From an uncultured Bacteroidota bacterium (lineage in GTDB: Bacteria; Bacteroidota; Bacteroidia; Flavobacteriales; Flavobacteriaceae): a stretch of 64,000 nt of DNA. Below the pieces are notes generated by a model. That model saw nothing but the letters and a program-made list of their open reading frames with translations. It was not told the DNA's origin and did no database searches. A program made the position numbers and the translations under genes. This document shows positions 28,019 to 36,467 of the stretch, one piece after another (within the stretch, counting starts at the first letter, position 1; every line of letters starts with the position of its first letter). The stretch is from NCBI GenBank assembly GCA_902622595.1, contig CACNQM010000005.1, forward strand, positions 62,001 through 126,000. Direction: 5' to 3'.

Positions 28019-30847
28019 ATGTATAAAGAAAATTTTTCTCGAAGACATATTGGTCCAAGTACTTCTGAGTTAAATGATATGCTAAAGATAATTGGAGTAA
28101 AATCAATTGAGGACTTGTTATCCCAAACTATTCCAGAGAAAATCAGATTAAAATCTGACTTAGATATACCTGACGCTATTTCTGAAATGGAATTCCTAAA
28201 GGAAATTAAGAGATTTTCAACACTAAATAGAAATTTCAAAACATACATTGGACTTGGTTATCACGACACTTTCACCCCTTCAGTAATACAAAGGAATATT
28301 TTAGAAAATCCTGGATGGTATACCGCCTACACACCATATCAACCAGAAATTGCTCAAGGTAGACTTGAAGCTTTATTAAATTTTCAAACTATGATTTGTG
28401 ATCTAACTAAAATGGAGATTGCAAATGCCTCTCTATTAGACGAAGGAACGTCAGCTGCAGAAGCAATGATTATGATGTATAACAATAGGTCTAAAGACCA
28501 AAAGTCTCAAAATCTTGATAGATTTTTTGTTGATTCAAGCATACTCCCACAAACTCTGTCAGTATTAAAAACAAGAGCTTATCCATTAGGTATAGAGATT
28601 GAAATTGATGAAATAAATAATATAAATTCTGATGATTGTTTTGGATGTATTATTCAATATCCTGGTAAAAAAGGAAACTTACCAAATATTAATGAAATTT
28701 TATCAGGTATTAAAAATGAAGATTTTAAAATAGTCTTGGCTGTTGACTTAATGTCATTAGTAATTATTGAGCCTCCAAATCCTGAAAAAGTTGATGTTGT
28801 AGTTGGTACTACTCAAAGATTTGGAATTCCTCTTGGTTATGGTGGACCTCATGCAGCTTTTTTTGCAACAAAAGAGAAATACAAGAGAAATATTCCAGGT
28901 AGAATTATTGGAGTGACTAAAGACGTTGATAGTGATTATGCTTTGAGGATGGCTTTACAGACTAGAGAACAACATATCAAAAGAGATAGGGCAACTTCAA
29001 ATATTTGTACGGCCCAAGTTCTTCTTGCTGTTATGGCTGGTATGTACGCTGTTTATCATGGACCAAAAGGACTTAAAAATATAGCATCCACAATACATCT
29101 CAAAGCTGTCTATTTATTTAATAAAATTTCCTCTTTAGGCATAGAAATTAAATATTCAGAATTCTTTGATACAATAACAGTCATCTCTGATTCAACATCT
29201 ATTAAGAAAATTGCACTTTCAAAAGAAGTTAATCTGTGTTATCATGCAGAAAACGAAATATCAATATCGGTAAATGAGAAAACAGGTTTGAAAGACTTAG
29301 ACTTAATTATATCAATTTTTGAGGAAAATAGTGGTAAAAACTCTTCTAAAATTGATTTTCCCGATAATTATACAATAAAAGATAAGAGAAAATCTGAAAT
29401 TTTGACTCATCCCGTCTTTAATTCTTATCATTCAGAGACTTCTCTAATGAGATATATTAAGTCTCTCGAAAATAAAGATTTATCTCTTACTCAATCTATG
29501 ATTTCTCTTGGTTCATGTACAATGAAACTTAATGCCGCTTCTGAGATGATTCCTCTTAGCTGGAGTGAGTGGAATAGTATTCACCCATTTGTTCCCATAG
29601 ATCAGGCTCAAGGGTATCATCAAGTAATAAATAAGCTAGAAAATTATTTAAGTGAAATAACTGGATTTTCAGCTACATCACTTCAACCAAATTCTGGAGC
29701 TCAAGGAGAATATAGTGGTTTAATGGTAATAAAATCATACTTGAACAAAATGGGAGAAGAACACAGAAATATATGTTTAATTCCTTCTTCTGCGCATGGA
29801 ACGAATCCTGCCTCAGCAATTATGGCTGGATTAAAAGTTGTAGTAATAGGAACTGATGAAAGAGGTAATATTGATATTGATGATTTAAAATTAAAAATTG
29901 AAGAGCACAAAAATAATTTGGCTGCTCTTATGATTACTTATCCTTCGACTCATGGAGTATTTGAATCAGAAATTCAGCTTATTAATGAACTTATTCATCA
30001 AAACGGTGGACAAGTATATATGGATGGAGCAAACATGAATGCTCAAGTTGGACTGACAAGTCCAAAATTAATTGGAGCTGATGTTTGCCACTTAAATCTG
30101 CACAAGACATTCTCAATTCCTCATGGAGGAGGAGGCCCTGGCGTGGGACCAATTTGCGTTGCTGAACATCTTAAAGATTTTCTTCCATCAAATCCAATAA
30201 TCTCCTCAGGAGGAAAGTATCATATTGATGCAATTTCCTCAGCTCCATGGGGGTCAGCTTTAGTTTGTTTAATCTCCTACGGGTACATTAGAATGCTCGG
30301 TAAAGTAGGAATAAAGAACTCAACTGAAATGGCCATAGTCAACGCAAACTATATGAAAACAAAGCTAGAAAAGAACTTCAAAATTTTGTACAGTGGTGAG
30401 AATGGTCGATCTGCTCACGAGTTTATAATTGATTGTAGAGAATTTAAAAAATATAATATTGAAGTCGTAGATATTGCAAAGAGATTAATTGACTATGGGT
30501 TTCATGCACCAACTGTTTCATTCCCAGTCCCGGGTACTATGATGATTGAACCAACTGAGAGTGAAAATCTAAGTGAAATAGATAGATTTTGTGATGCGCT
30601 TAATTCAATATTTTTTGAGATTACATCCGAAAATGAATCTGACAGAGAAATGTTAAAAAATTCTCCTCATACATTAAAAATGCTTACATCAAGCGAATGG
30701 AAATATGAATATTCAAGAGAAAGAGCATCATTTCCAAAAGATTACTTAAAGTCTAACAAATTTTGGCCTTCGGTTAGAAGAGTTGACGAAGCATATGGTG
30801 ATAGAAATTTAATTTGTAGTTGTCTTCCTATTGAGACTTATCAATAA
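28019..30847 (+). CDS. gcvP: glycine dehydrogenase (decarboxylating), P-protein
   Basis: PLP enzyme of the glycine cleavage system; it decarboxylates glycine and passes the aminomethyl group to lipoyl H-protein. The 942-residue single chain combines both halves (alpha and beta in split forms). The PLP lysine is K696 in LNLHKTFSIPHGGGGPG, and the N-terminal RRHIGPS is typical. The H and T proteins are not in this window. It leads the run gcvP, KAS III-like, mlaE, mlaF on the plus strand with short gaps (18, 5 and -1 bases). Confidence 0.97.
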   Translation: MYKENFSRRHIGPSTSELNDMLKIIGVKSIEDLLSQTIPEKIRLKSDLDIPDAISEMEFLKEIKRFSTLNRNFKTYIGLGYHDTFTPSVIQRNILENPGWYTAYTPYQPEIAQGRLEALLNFQTMICDLTKMEIANASLLDEGTSAAEAMIMMYNNRSKDQKSQNLDRFFVDSSILPQTLSVLKTRAYPLGIEIEIDEINNINSDDCFGCIIQYPGKKGNLPNINEILSGIKNEDFKIVLAVDLMSLVIIEPPNPEKVDVVVGTTQRFGIPLGYGGPHAAFFATKEKYKRNIPGRIIGVTKDVDSDYALRMALQTREQHIKRDRATSNICTAQVLLAVMAGMYAVYHGPKGLKNIASTIHLKAVYLFNKISSLGIEIKYSEFFDTITVISDSTSIKKIALSKEVNLCYHAENEISISVNEKTGLKDLDLIISIFEENSGKNSSKIDFPDNYTIKDKRKSEILTHPVFNSYHSETSLMRYIKSLENKDLSLTQSMISLGSCTMKLNAASEMIPLSWSEWNSIHPFVPIDQAQGYHQVINKLENYLSEITGFSATSLQPNSGAQGEYSGLMVIKSYLNKMGEEHRNICLIPSSAHGTNPASAIMAGLKVVVIGTDERGNIDIDDLKLKIEEHKNNLAALMITYPSTHGVFESEIQLINELIHQNGGQVYMDGANMNAQVGLTSPKLIGADVCHLNLHKTFSIPHGGGGPGVGPICVAEHLKDFLPSNPIISSGGKYHIDAISSAPWGSALVCLISYGYIRMLGKVGIKNSTEMAIVNANYMKTKLEKNFKILYSGENGRSAHEFIIDCREFKKYNIEVVDIAKRLIDYGFHAPTVSFPVPGTMMIEPTESENLSEIDRFCDALNSIFFEITSENESDREMLKNSPHTLKMLTSSEWKYEYSRERASFPKDYLKSNKFWPSVRRVDEAYGDRNLICSCLPIETYQ

Positions 30848-30865
30848 TTTAAGTAATTTTATAAA

Positions 30866-31936
30866 ATGAGCTATAGAATAACTGGTACAGGAAGTTGTAT
30901 ACCAGATATCGCAAAAAAAAATTCAGATTTTCTTAAGAATAAATTTCTAGATACAGATGGGGGTAAATTTCAAAGCTCAAATTCAGAGATTATAGATAAA
31001 TTTAATTCTATCACTGGCATTTGCGAACGAAGATATGCTCCAGATGAAATAAACTGCTCTGATTTAGCTGCTGTAGCTGCAGGTCTTGCAATAAATGATT
31101 CTAAATTAGATCAGGAAACACTTGATTATATTATTGTTGCTCATAATACTGGTGATATATCATGCAGCAGTGGACAGGTAGATACATTACCATCAGTTGC
31201 CTCTAGAGTAAAAGCAAAACTTAAAATTAAGAATCCTAATTGTGTAGCATATGATATTATATGTGGCTGTCCAGGATGGGTTGAAGGAATCATTCAGGCT
31301 AAATCATTTATTAAATCTGGTATGGCTGAAAAATGCTTGGTAGTTGGTTGTGATACACTTTCACGAATACTAGATGAGAATGACAGAGACTCTATGATAT
31401 ACGCGGATGGATCTGGTGCCATCGTTCTTGAAAGTGATAGTTCTTATGATGGTGGAATATTATCTCATAAATCTGCTACATTCACATATGATGGTGAGAA
31501 TGATTTTATATTTTATGGGACTTCTTATGATACAAGAAAAAGAACAAAAAGTGATCAGAAGTTTATAAAGATGCAAGGAAGAAAAGTATATGAATTTGCT
31601 CTTAAAAATGTTCCAGTAGCAATGAAATCATGTTTTGATGAAGCTGATTGTAAAATTGAAGATCTAAAGAAGATATTTATTCATCAGGCTAACCAGAAAA
31701 TGGATGAGGCTATTATAAATAGATTTTTCAGACTATATAAGCTATCTACTCCTAAAGATATTCTTCCCATGAACATTGAAGAGTTTGGAAATAGTTCAGT
31801 AGCAACAATTCCTACTCTTTTTGACCTAGTTAAAAAGACCAATTACAAAGGGCATAAACTCTCAGAAGGAGATATTATTATGTTTGCTAGTGTTGGTGCT
31901 GGAATGAATATTAATGCCATAACATATAAAGTTTAG
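30866..31936 (+). CDS. beta-ketoacyl-ACP synthase III-like enzyme
   Basis: Thiolase-fold enzyme of 356 residues related to FabH. The catalytic Cys is probably C135 in ICGCPGW, the His is in FIHQAN (about 272-277) and the Asn in FGNSSVATIP (about 311-320). It differs from housekeeping FabH by an extended N-terminus and by its setting: it lies between gcvP and the mlaEF lipid transporter, not among fatty-acid genes. It may condense an unusual acyl donor for an envelope lipid, but this is inference. Confidence 0.86.
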   Translation: MSYRITGTGSCIPDIAKKNSDFLKNKFLDTDGGKFQSSNSEIIDKFNSITGICERRYAPDEINCSDLAAVAAGLAINDSKLDQETLDYIIVAHNTGDISCSSGQVDTLPSVASRVKAKLKIKNPNCVAYDIICGCPGWVEGIIQAKSFIKSGMAEKCLVVGCDTLSRILDENDRDSMIYADGSGAIVLESDSSYDGGILSHKSATFTYDGENDFIFYGTSYDTRKRTKSDQKFIKMQGRKVYEFALKNVPVAMKSCFDEADCKIEDLKKIFIHQANQKMDEAIINRFFRLYKLSTPKDILPMNIEEFGNSSVATIPTLFDLVKKTNYKGHKLSEGDIIMFASVGAGMNINAITYKV

Positions 31937-31941
31937 ACCAC

Positions 31942-32679
31942 ATGAGAATTTTTTTTCATATCGGTAGATATTTTTTAATGATAAATTATACTTTCTCAAA
32001 GTTTACTAAGTGGAGTGTACTAAAAAAGTTAATTATACAAGAAATTGATGACTTAATTATTGGATCAATTTGGATTGTTGCTTTTATGTCTTTTTTGGTA
32101 GGTGGAGTTGTTGCTATTCAAACAGCACTTAATATTGAAAGTCCTTTTTTACCTGGAAATTTAATTGGATTTGCGACGAGACAGTCTGTAGTATTAGAGT
32201 TCGCCCCCACCCTAATTTCTATTATAATGGCTGGAAAAGTTGGATCATTTATCACATCAAGTATTGGAACAATGAGAGTGACTGAGCAAATTGATGCCCT
32301 TGAAGTTATGGGAGTTAATTCTTTTAACTATTTAATTTTTCCAAAGATTATTTCCTTATTACTTTATCCATTCTTGATTACTCTTGCTATGTTCTTGGGA
32401 ATTTTAGGAGGTTATGTTTGTAGTGTTTATGCTGGTTTTTCTACAAGTTTTGATTTCATTCAAGGTATTCAATTAGACTTTAAAGTATTTCATGTTGTGT
32501 ATGCATACATAAAGACTATTTTGTTCGCATTTATTTTAGCTACAATTCCATCATACCATGGTTTTTTCATGAAAGGTGGTGCTTTAGAGGTTGGAAAAGC
32601 AAGTAACATATCATTTGTTTGGACCAGCATAGTTATAATCATAATAAATTTTGTTGTAACTCAATTATTACTGTCATAA
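31942..32679 (+). CDS. mlaE: MlaE-family lipid ABC transporter permease
   Basis: Inner-membrane permease (245 residues) of the Mla/MCE lipid transport family, which moves phospholipids between membranes. Five to six hydrophobic segments are visible, with the family stretch SIGTMRVTEQIDALEVMGVN (about 111-130), containing the EQIDAL coupling segment. The ATPase follows in overlapping TAATG. The substrate-binding MCE protein MlaD is not in this window. Confidence 0.92.
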   Translation: MRIFFHIGRYFLMINYTFSKFTKWSVLKKLIIQEIDDLIIGSIWIVAFMSFLVGGVVAIQTALNIESPFLPGNLIGFATRQSVVLEFAPTLISIIMAGKVGSFITSSIGTMRVTEQIDALEVMGVNSFNYLIFPKIISLLLYPFLITLAMFLGILGGYVCSVYAGFSTSFDFIQGIQLDFKVFHVVYAYIKTILFAFILATIPSYHGFFMKGGALEVGKASNISFVWTSIVIIIINFVVTQLLLS

Positions 32680-33437
32680 TGATCAAGGTAAATAACATAT
32701 CGAAATCATTTGTTAAGTCACAAGTCATAAGCAATATATCTGCAACTTTTGAAAAGGGAAAAACTAATTTAATAATTGGACAAAGTGGTTCTGGAAAAAC
32801 TGTTTTAATGAAATGTCTACTAGGACTTTATGATGTTGACAACGGAGAAATATTTTTTGATGAAAAAAAATATGATAAGGATAACATATCAAATATGTCA
32901 AATCTTAGAAAACAAATTGGAATGGTTTTTCAGGGTAGTGCTCTATTTGATTCAATGACAGTTTTAGACAATATAATGTTTCCTCTTAGAATGTTTTCCT
33001 CAAAAACAGAATCCAAAATGATATCCAGGGCTAAGGAGGTTATTGAAAGAGTAGATCTTAAAGATTCTGATGATAAATATCCATCAGAAATATCTGGTGG
33101 AATGAAAAAAAGAGTCGCAATTGCCAGAGCTATAGTGCTAAACCCAAAATATCTTTTTTGTGATGAACCAAACTCAGGTTTAGATCCTAAAACTGCTATA
33201 ATAATTGATAAGTTAATTCAGGAGATAACCGTGGAATATAATATTACAACAATTATTAATACCCATGACATGAATTCCGTTATGGAAATCGGAGATAAAA
33301 TTATTTTCTTAGTCAAAGGAAAAAAAATATGGGAAGGTAATAATCAAGAGATATTGAATACAGATGATAAATTGATAAATGATTTTGTCTATTCCTCTGA
33401 AATATTTAAAAAGGTTAAGTTATCTCAGAAAAAGTAG
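32679..33437 (+). CDS. mlaF: MlaF-family lipid ABC transporter ATPase
   Basis: ATP-binding subunit partnering the preceding permease. From the ATG at 32679 (MIKVNNISKSF) the Walker A loop GQSGSGKT is at 34-41, the signature is SGGMKKRVA, Walker B is YLFCDEP and the H-loop lies in NTHDMNSV. This start overlaps the permease stop by one base (TAATG); a frame 20 codons longer exists inside mlaE but carries no family sequence. It ends two bases from the convergent dehydrogenase gene. Confidence 0.93.
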   Translation: MIKVNNISKSFVKSQVISNISATFEKGKTNLIIGQSGSGKTVLMKCLLGLYDVDNGEIFFDEKKYDKDNISNMSNLRKQIGMVFQGSALFDSMTVLDNIMFPLRMFSSKTESKMISRAKEVIERVDLKDSDDKYPSEISGGMKKRVAIARAIVLNPKYLFCDEPNSGLDPKTAIIIDKLIQEITVEYNITTIINTHDMNSVMEIGDKIIFLVKGKKIWEGNNQEILNTDDKLINDFVYSSEIFKKVKLSQKK

Positions 33438-33439
33438 CC

Positions 33440-34111
33440 TTAAGGGTTAGAATTAGACACAGAAATCAATTTACCATTAAATAACTTATTACCATTAACA
33501 GCAAAATTAAGTATGTACTTTGCCATATCTCTTGGCTTTGTATTTGCATTATAATCTGGAAATGCCTCCTTTAACATTTTTGTTTGAACAGCGCCTAAAG
33601 CGAGAACATTAAATGATGGACCATTTTGATATTCTTCAGCTAATACTTCAGTTAACGCTATAACTGCAGCTTTACTGCTAGAATATGCTGATAGACCTGG
33701 AAACTTTTTAGAGCCATTGACACCTCCAATACTACTAATATTTATAACGTGACCATCTTTATTAATAATTGGAATCAGCGATCTGGTAATTTCTGCAAGC
33801 CCAAATACATTGACATCAAAAGTTTTTTTAAAAGAGTCGTATGTGGACTCACCAAATAATTCACTTACAAGGTAGCCAGCATTATTAATTAAAATATCAA
33901 TTTTAATTTTTCTATTTTTTAAATTTGTTACAAACTCTTCAACAGAATCTTTATCTGTAATATCTAATTTGAATGACTCAATACCATCTAAATCTTTTAA
34001 AGGCTCAATATTTCTTGAAACAGATATTACATGAAAATTCATAGCAGCAGCTTGAATACATATTTGATTGCCTATACCAGAACTTGTTCCAGTTACTATA
34101 ATAGTTTTCAT
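33440..34111 (-). CDS. short-chain dehydrogenase/reductase
   Basis: Rossmann-fold SDR of 223 residues. The cofactor loop TGTSSGIG is at 7-14, NNAG near 87-90, the catalytic Ser is in INISSIGG, and YSSSK near 153-157 gives Tyr and Lys. The substrate is unknown. It abuts the E2 gene by one base overlap, so it is co-transcribed with pyruvate dehydrogenase genes, although a functional link is not evident. Confidence 0.9.
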   Translation of the reverse strand: MKTIIVTGTSSGIGNQICIQAAAMNFHVISVSRNIEPLKDLDGIESFKLDITDKDSVEEFVTNLKNRKIKIDILINNAGYLVSELFGESTYDSFKKTFDVNVFGLAEITRSLIPIINKDGHVINISSIGGVNGSKKFPGLSAYSSSKAAVIALTEVLAEEYQNGPSFNVLALGAVQTKMLKEAFPDYNANTKPRDMAKYILNFAVNGNKLFNGKLISVSNSNP

Positions 34112-35388
34112 TAAATAAGGATTGAAACTGGGTTTTCAATATACTCTTTCAGAGTCTTCAAGAATAGCGAACCTGTAGCTCCATCAACAGTTCTATGATC
34201 ACATGCTAAAGTTAATTTCATTGTATTTCCAACTACTATATCTCCGTTCTTCACAATTGGCTTCTCAATGATTGCACCTACAGAAAGAATAGCAGAATTA
34301 GGCTGATTAATAATGGAAGTAAAACTTTCAATTCCAAACATACCAAGATTTGAAATTGTAAAAGTACTTCCTTCAATCTCAGCAGGTGTTAATTTTTTAT
34401 TTTTTGCACGTTCAGCAAAATCTTTTATCTCACTATTAATTTCAAATAAATCTTTTGAATTGGCATATTTAACTACAGGGACAATTAAACCATCTTCAAC
34501 AGCAACAGCAACACCTAAATGAACATGATCATAAAAAACAATTTTTTCATCATACCATCTAGAATTTACCTTGGGATGTCTTGCTAATGTGAGTGAAACA
34601 GCCTTAGCTATGATATCATTAAATGAAATTTTTATGTTTTGGGTATTTACAAATTGTTTTCTAAAAGAAATCATATTATCCATTTCACATTCAATATTCA
34701 AGTAATAATGTGGAGCTGAAAACTTTGAGTCTGATAATCTCTTAGCAATAGCTTTTCTCATTGTTGAATTTTGAGACTCATTTGATGATTCTGTTATACT
34801 TGGTCTTGGTTGAATAAATTGAGAGTAATTAGTTGGCTTGTATGAATCAATATCTCTTTTTATGATTCTGCCATTATCACCCGAACCTTTAACTAATTTT
34901 ATATCAATCCCTTTTTCGTCTGCTAGCTTTCTAGCAAGTGGTGATATAAGAATTCTATCTGTTGATTCATTGCTCAGGGATGCTTGCTTTATCTCAAGCT
35001 CCGGCTCCTCCTCCACAACAGGCTTTGGCTCCTCCTCCACAACAGGCTTTGGCTCCTCCTCCACAACAGGCTTTGGCTCCTCCTCCGCAACAGGCTTTGG
35101 CTCCTCCTCCACAACACTACCTCCTTTAATAATTGATGAAATATCTTCACCCTTTGATCCAATGACAGCAATTATACTATCCACAGGTGCGGTTGAACCT
35201 TCATCTATTCCAATGTGAAGTAAAACACCATCATGAAAAGACTCAAACTCCATGGTAGCCTTATCTGTTTCAATTTCAGCTAAAATCTCACCTTCTTTAA
35301 CTGAATCCCCTACTTTCTTAAACCACTTAGCAAGAGTTCCCTCTTCCATGGTATCACTCAATCTAGGCATATTTATAATTTCAGCCAT
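34111..35388 (-). CDS. pdhC: pyruvate dehydrogenase E2 (dihydrolipoamide acetyltransferase)
   Basis: Core subunit of the pyruvate dehydrogenase complex, passing acetyl groups to CoA. A single N-terminal lipoyl domain (1-80, lipoylated Lys43 in TDKAT) is followed by an acidic linker of repeated VVEEEPKP units (about 92-129), a peripheral-subunit-binding domain (146-181, ISPLARKLA) and the acyltransferase domain with DHRTVDG at 397-403. The linker is encoded by an exact 24-base tandem repeat. It is one base downstream of pdhA. Confidence 0.96.
   Translation of the reverse strand: MAEIINMPRLSDTMEEGTLAKWFKKVGDSVKEGEILAEIETDKATMEFESFHDGVLLHIGIDEGSTAPVDSIIAVIGSKGEDISSIIKGGSVVEEEPKPVAEEEPKPVVEEEPKPVVEEEPKPVVEEEPELEIKQASLSNESTDRILISPLARKLADEKGIDIKLVKGSGDNGRIIKRDIDSYKPTNYSQFIQPRPSITESSNESQNSTMRKAIAKRLSDSKFSAPHYYLNIECEMDNMISFRKQFVNTQNIKISFNDIIAKAVSLTLARHPKVNSRWYDEKIVFYDHVHLGVAVAVEDGLIVPVVKYANSKDLFEINSEIKDFAERAKNKKLTPAEIEGSTFTISNLGMFGIESFTSIINQPNSAILSVGAIIEKPIVKNGDIVVGNTMKLTLACDHRTVDGATGSLFLKTLKEYIENPVSILI
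35003..35116. repeat. 24-base tandem repeat in the E2 linker
   Basis: A 24-base unit (plus-strand start GGCTCCTCCTCC) begins at 35003, 35027, 35051, 35075 and 35099; the last copy is 18 bases. Copies are identical apart from one base (GCAACA for ACAACA) in the fourth. Each unit encodes eight residues, VVEEEPKP, so copy number can vary without a frameshift. Confidence 0.95.
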
Positions 35389-35389
35389 A

Positions 35390-36391
35390 TTAATCTATTT
35401 TATGTTCAATAAATGGATAATCTTTTTGCTCATAAACAACATCATACATAACAGACTTGTCTGGGAAAGGTGAAGACTCTGAAAATTCTTCACATTTTGT
35501 AATAATACTTTTTACCTTTTTGTCTATTTTTTCGATATCGGCTTTTGTACCATATTTTTTTGATAGAATAATTTTTTCAACTTGAGTAATAGGGTCAATT
35601 TTTCTGTATTCTTCAACTTCCTCTTTTGTTCTGTACTGCTGTGCGTCGGACATAGAGTGACCTCTATATCTATAAGTTTTTACATCCAATAAAGAAGGAC
35701 CTTTTCCTGATCGGGCATGCTTAGCACACTTATCAATAGCTTCGGCCACTTTAACAGGATCCATTCCATCTACAGGCATCGATGGCATTTCATATGGCTC
35801 ACCCAATTTCCATAGATCTTCTTGACTAGTTGTTCTAGCTACAGATGTTCCCATTGCATATCCATTATTTTCAACAATATAAATAACAGGTAGTTTCCAT
35901 AAAGCAGCAAGATTAATAGATTCATGAAATGCTCCTTGTCGTATTGCACCATCTCCTAGAAAACAAAGTGTAACACTATCTCTTTTAAAGTACTTATCTC
36001 CAAACGCTATACCTGTACCTAAGGGTATTTGTCCACCTACAATTCCATGTCCTCCAAAGAAATTATATTTTTTGGAAAAAATATGCATAGACCCACCCAG
36101 TCCTCCTGAAGTTCCAGTTGCTTTTCCAAATAATTCAGCCATTACAAATTTAGGATCTTCACCTAACCCAATAGCATGCACATGACTTCTGTATGAACTT
36201 ATCATACGATCTTTTTTTGGGTCAATTGAATGAAGACAACCAGCTAAAACAGCTTCTTGACCATTATATAAATGAAGAAATCCTCTAATTTTTTGTTGTA
36301 TATATTTTGCTGCAAGTTTATCTTCAAACTTTCTCCATAAAAGCATGTTTTCATACCAATCTAAATAAGTCTTTCCAGTTATTTTTTTCAT
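35390..36391 (-). CDS. pdhA: pyruvate dehydrogenase E1 alpha subunit
   Basis: Thiamine-diphosphate-dependent decarboxylase subunit. The ThDP/Mg motif runs from GDGAIRQG (about 145-152) to VENNGYAM (about 174-181), and YRYRGHSMSD near 243-252 is the phosphorylation-loop region of eukaryotic relatives. At 333 residues it is the alpha chain of an alpha2-beta2 E1. The beta subunit gene is not here and must be elsewhere. It is the first gene of the pdhA-pdhC-SDR operon. Confidence 0.96.
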   Translation of the reverse strand: MKKITGKTYLDWYENMLLWRKFEDKLAAKYIQQKIRGFLHLYNGQEAVLAGCLHSIDPKKDRMISSYRSHVHAIGLGEDPKFVMAELFGKATGTSGGLGGSMHIFSKKYNFFGGHGIVGGQIPLGTGIAFGDKYFKRDSVTLCFLGDGAIRQGAFHESINLAALWKLPVIYIVENNGYAMGTSVARTTSQEDLWKLGEPYEMPSMPVDGMDPVKVAEAIDKCAKHARSGKGPSLLDVKTYRYRGHSMSDAQQYRTKEEVEEYRKIDPITQVEKIILSKKYGTKADIEKIDKKVKSIITKCEEFSESSPFPDKSVMYDVVYEQKDYPFIEHKID

Positions 36392-36403
36392 ATAATAGAG
36401 TTG

Positions 36404-36424
36404 AGGTCTGTTAGTCTAAGACCT
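36404..36424. repeat. inverted repeat in the pdhA leader
   Basis: AGGTCT (36404-36409) and AGACCT (36419-36424) form a perfect 6-base inverted repeat around a 9-base spacer. It lies between the pdhA -7 box and its ATG, near the expected transcription start. It could be an operator half-site pair or a 5' mRNA hairpin. Confidence 0.5.
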
Positions 36425-36426
36425 AG

Positions 36427-36457
36427 CAAAAATACTCATTTCTTTAGTATATTGCAA
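36427..36457 (-). promoter_or_regulatory. promoter of pdhA (-33 TTG, -7 TATTTTTG)
   Basis: On the minus strand TTG (36457-36455), 20 bases, then TATTTTTG (36434-36427). The box ends about 35 bases before the pdhA ATG, one of the longer leaders in the window. Confidence 0.62.
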
Positions 36458-36467
36458 TAAAATTAGA

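Noticed and set aside
32619-32678. Upstream extension of mlaF by 20 codons
   Set aside because: This lies inside the mlaE coding region, and the ABC domain starts at MIKVNNISKSF in the TAATG junction.
35003-35116. Possible CRISPR-like array
   Set aside because: The repeats are directly contiguous without unique spacers and encode a regular peptide in frame.
34838-35218. Repetitive frames opposite and out of frame with the E2 linker (Ser/Thr/Gly-rich and Arg/Ser-rich)
   Set aside because: They are shadows of the 24-base repeat within pdhC; the E2 frame has clear domains on both sides.
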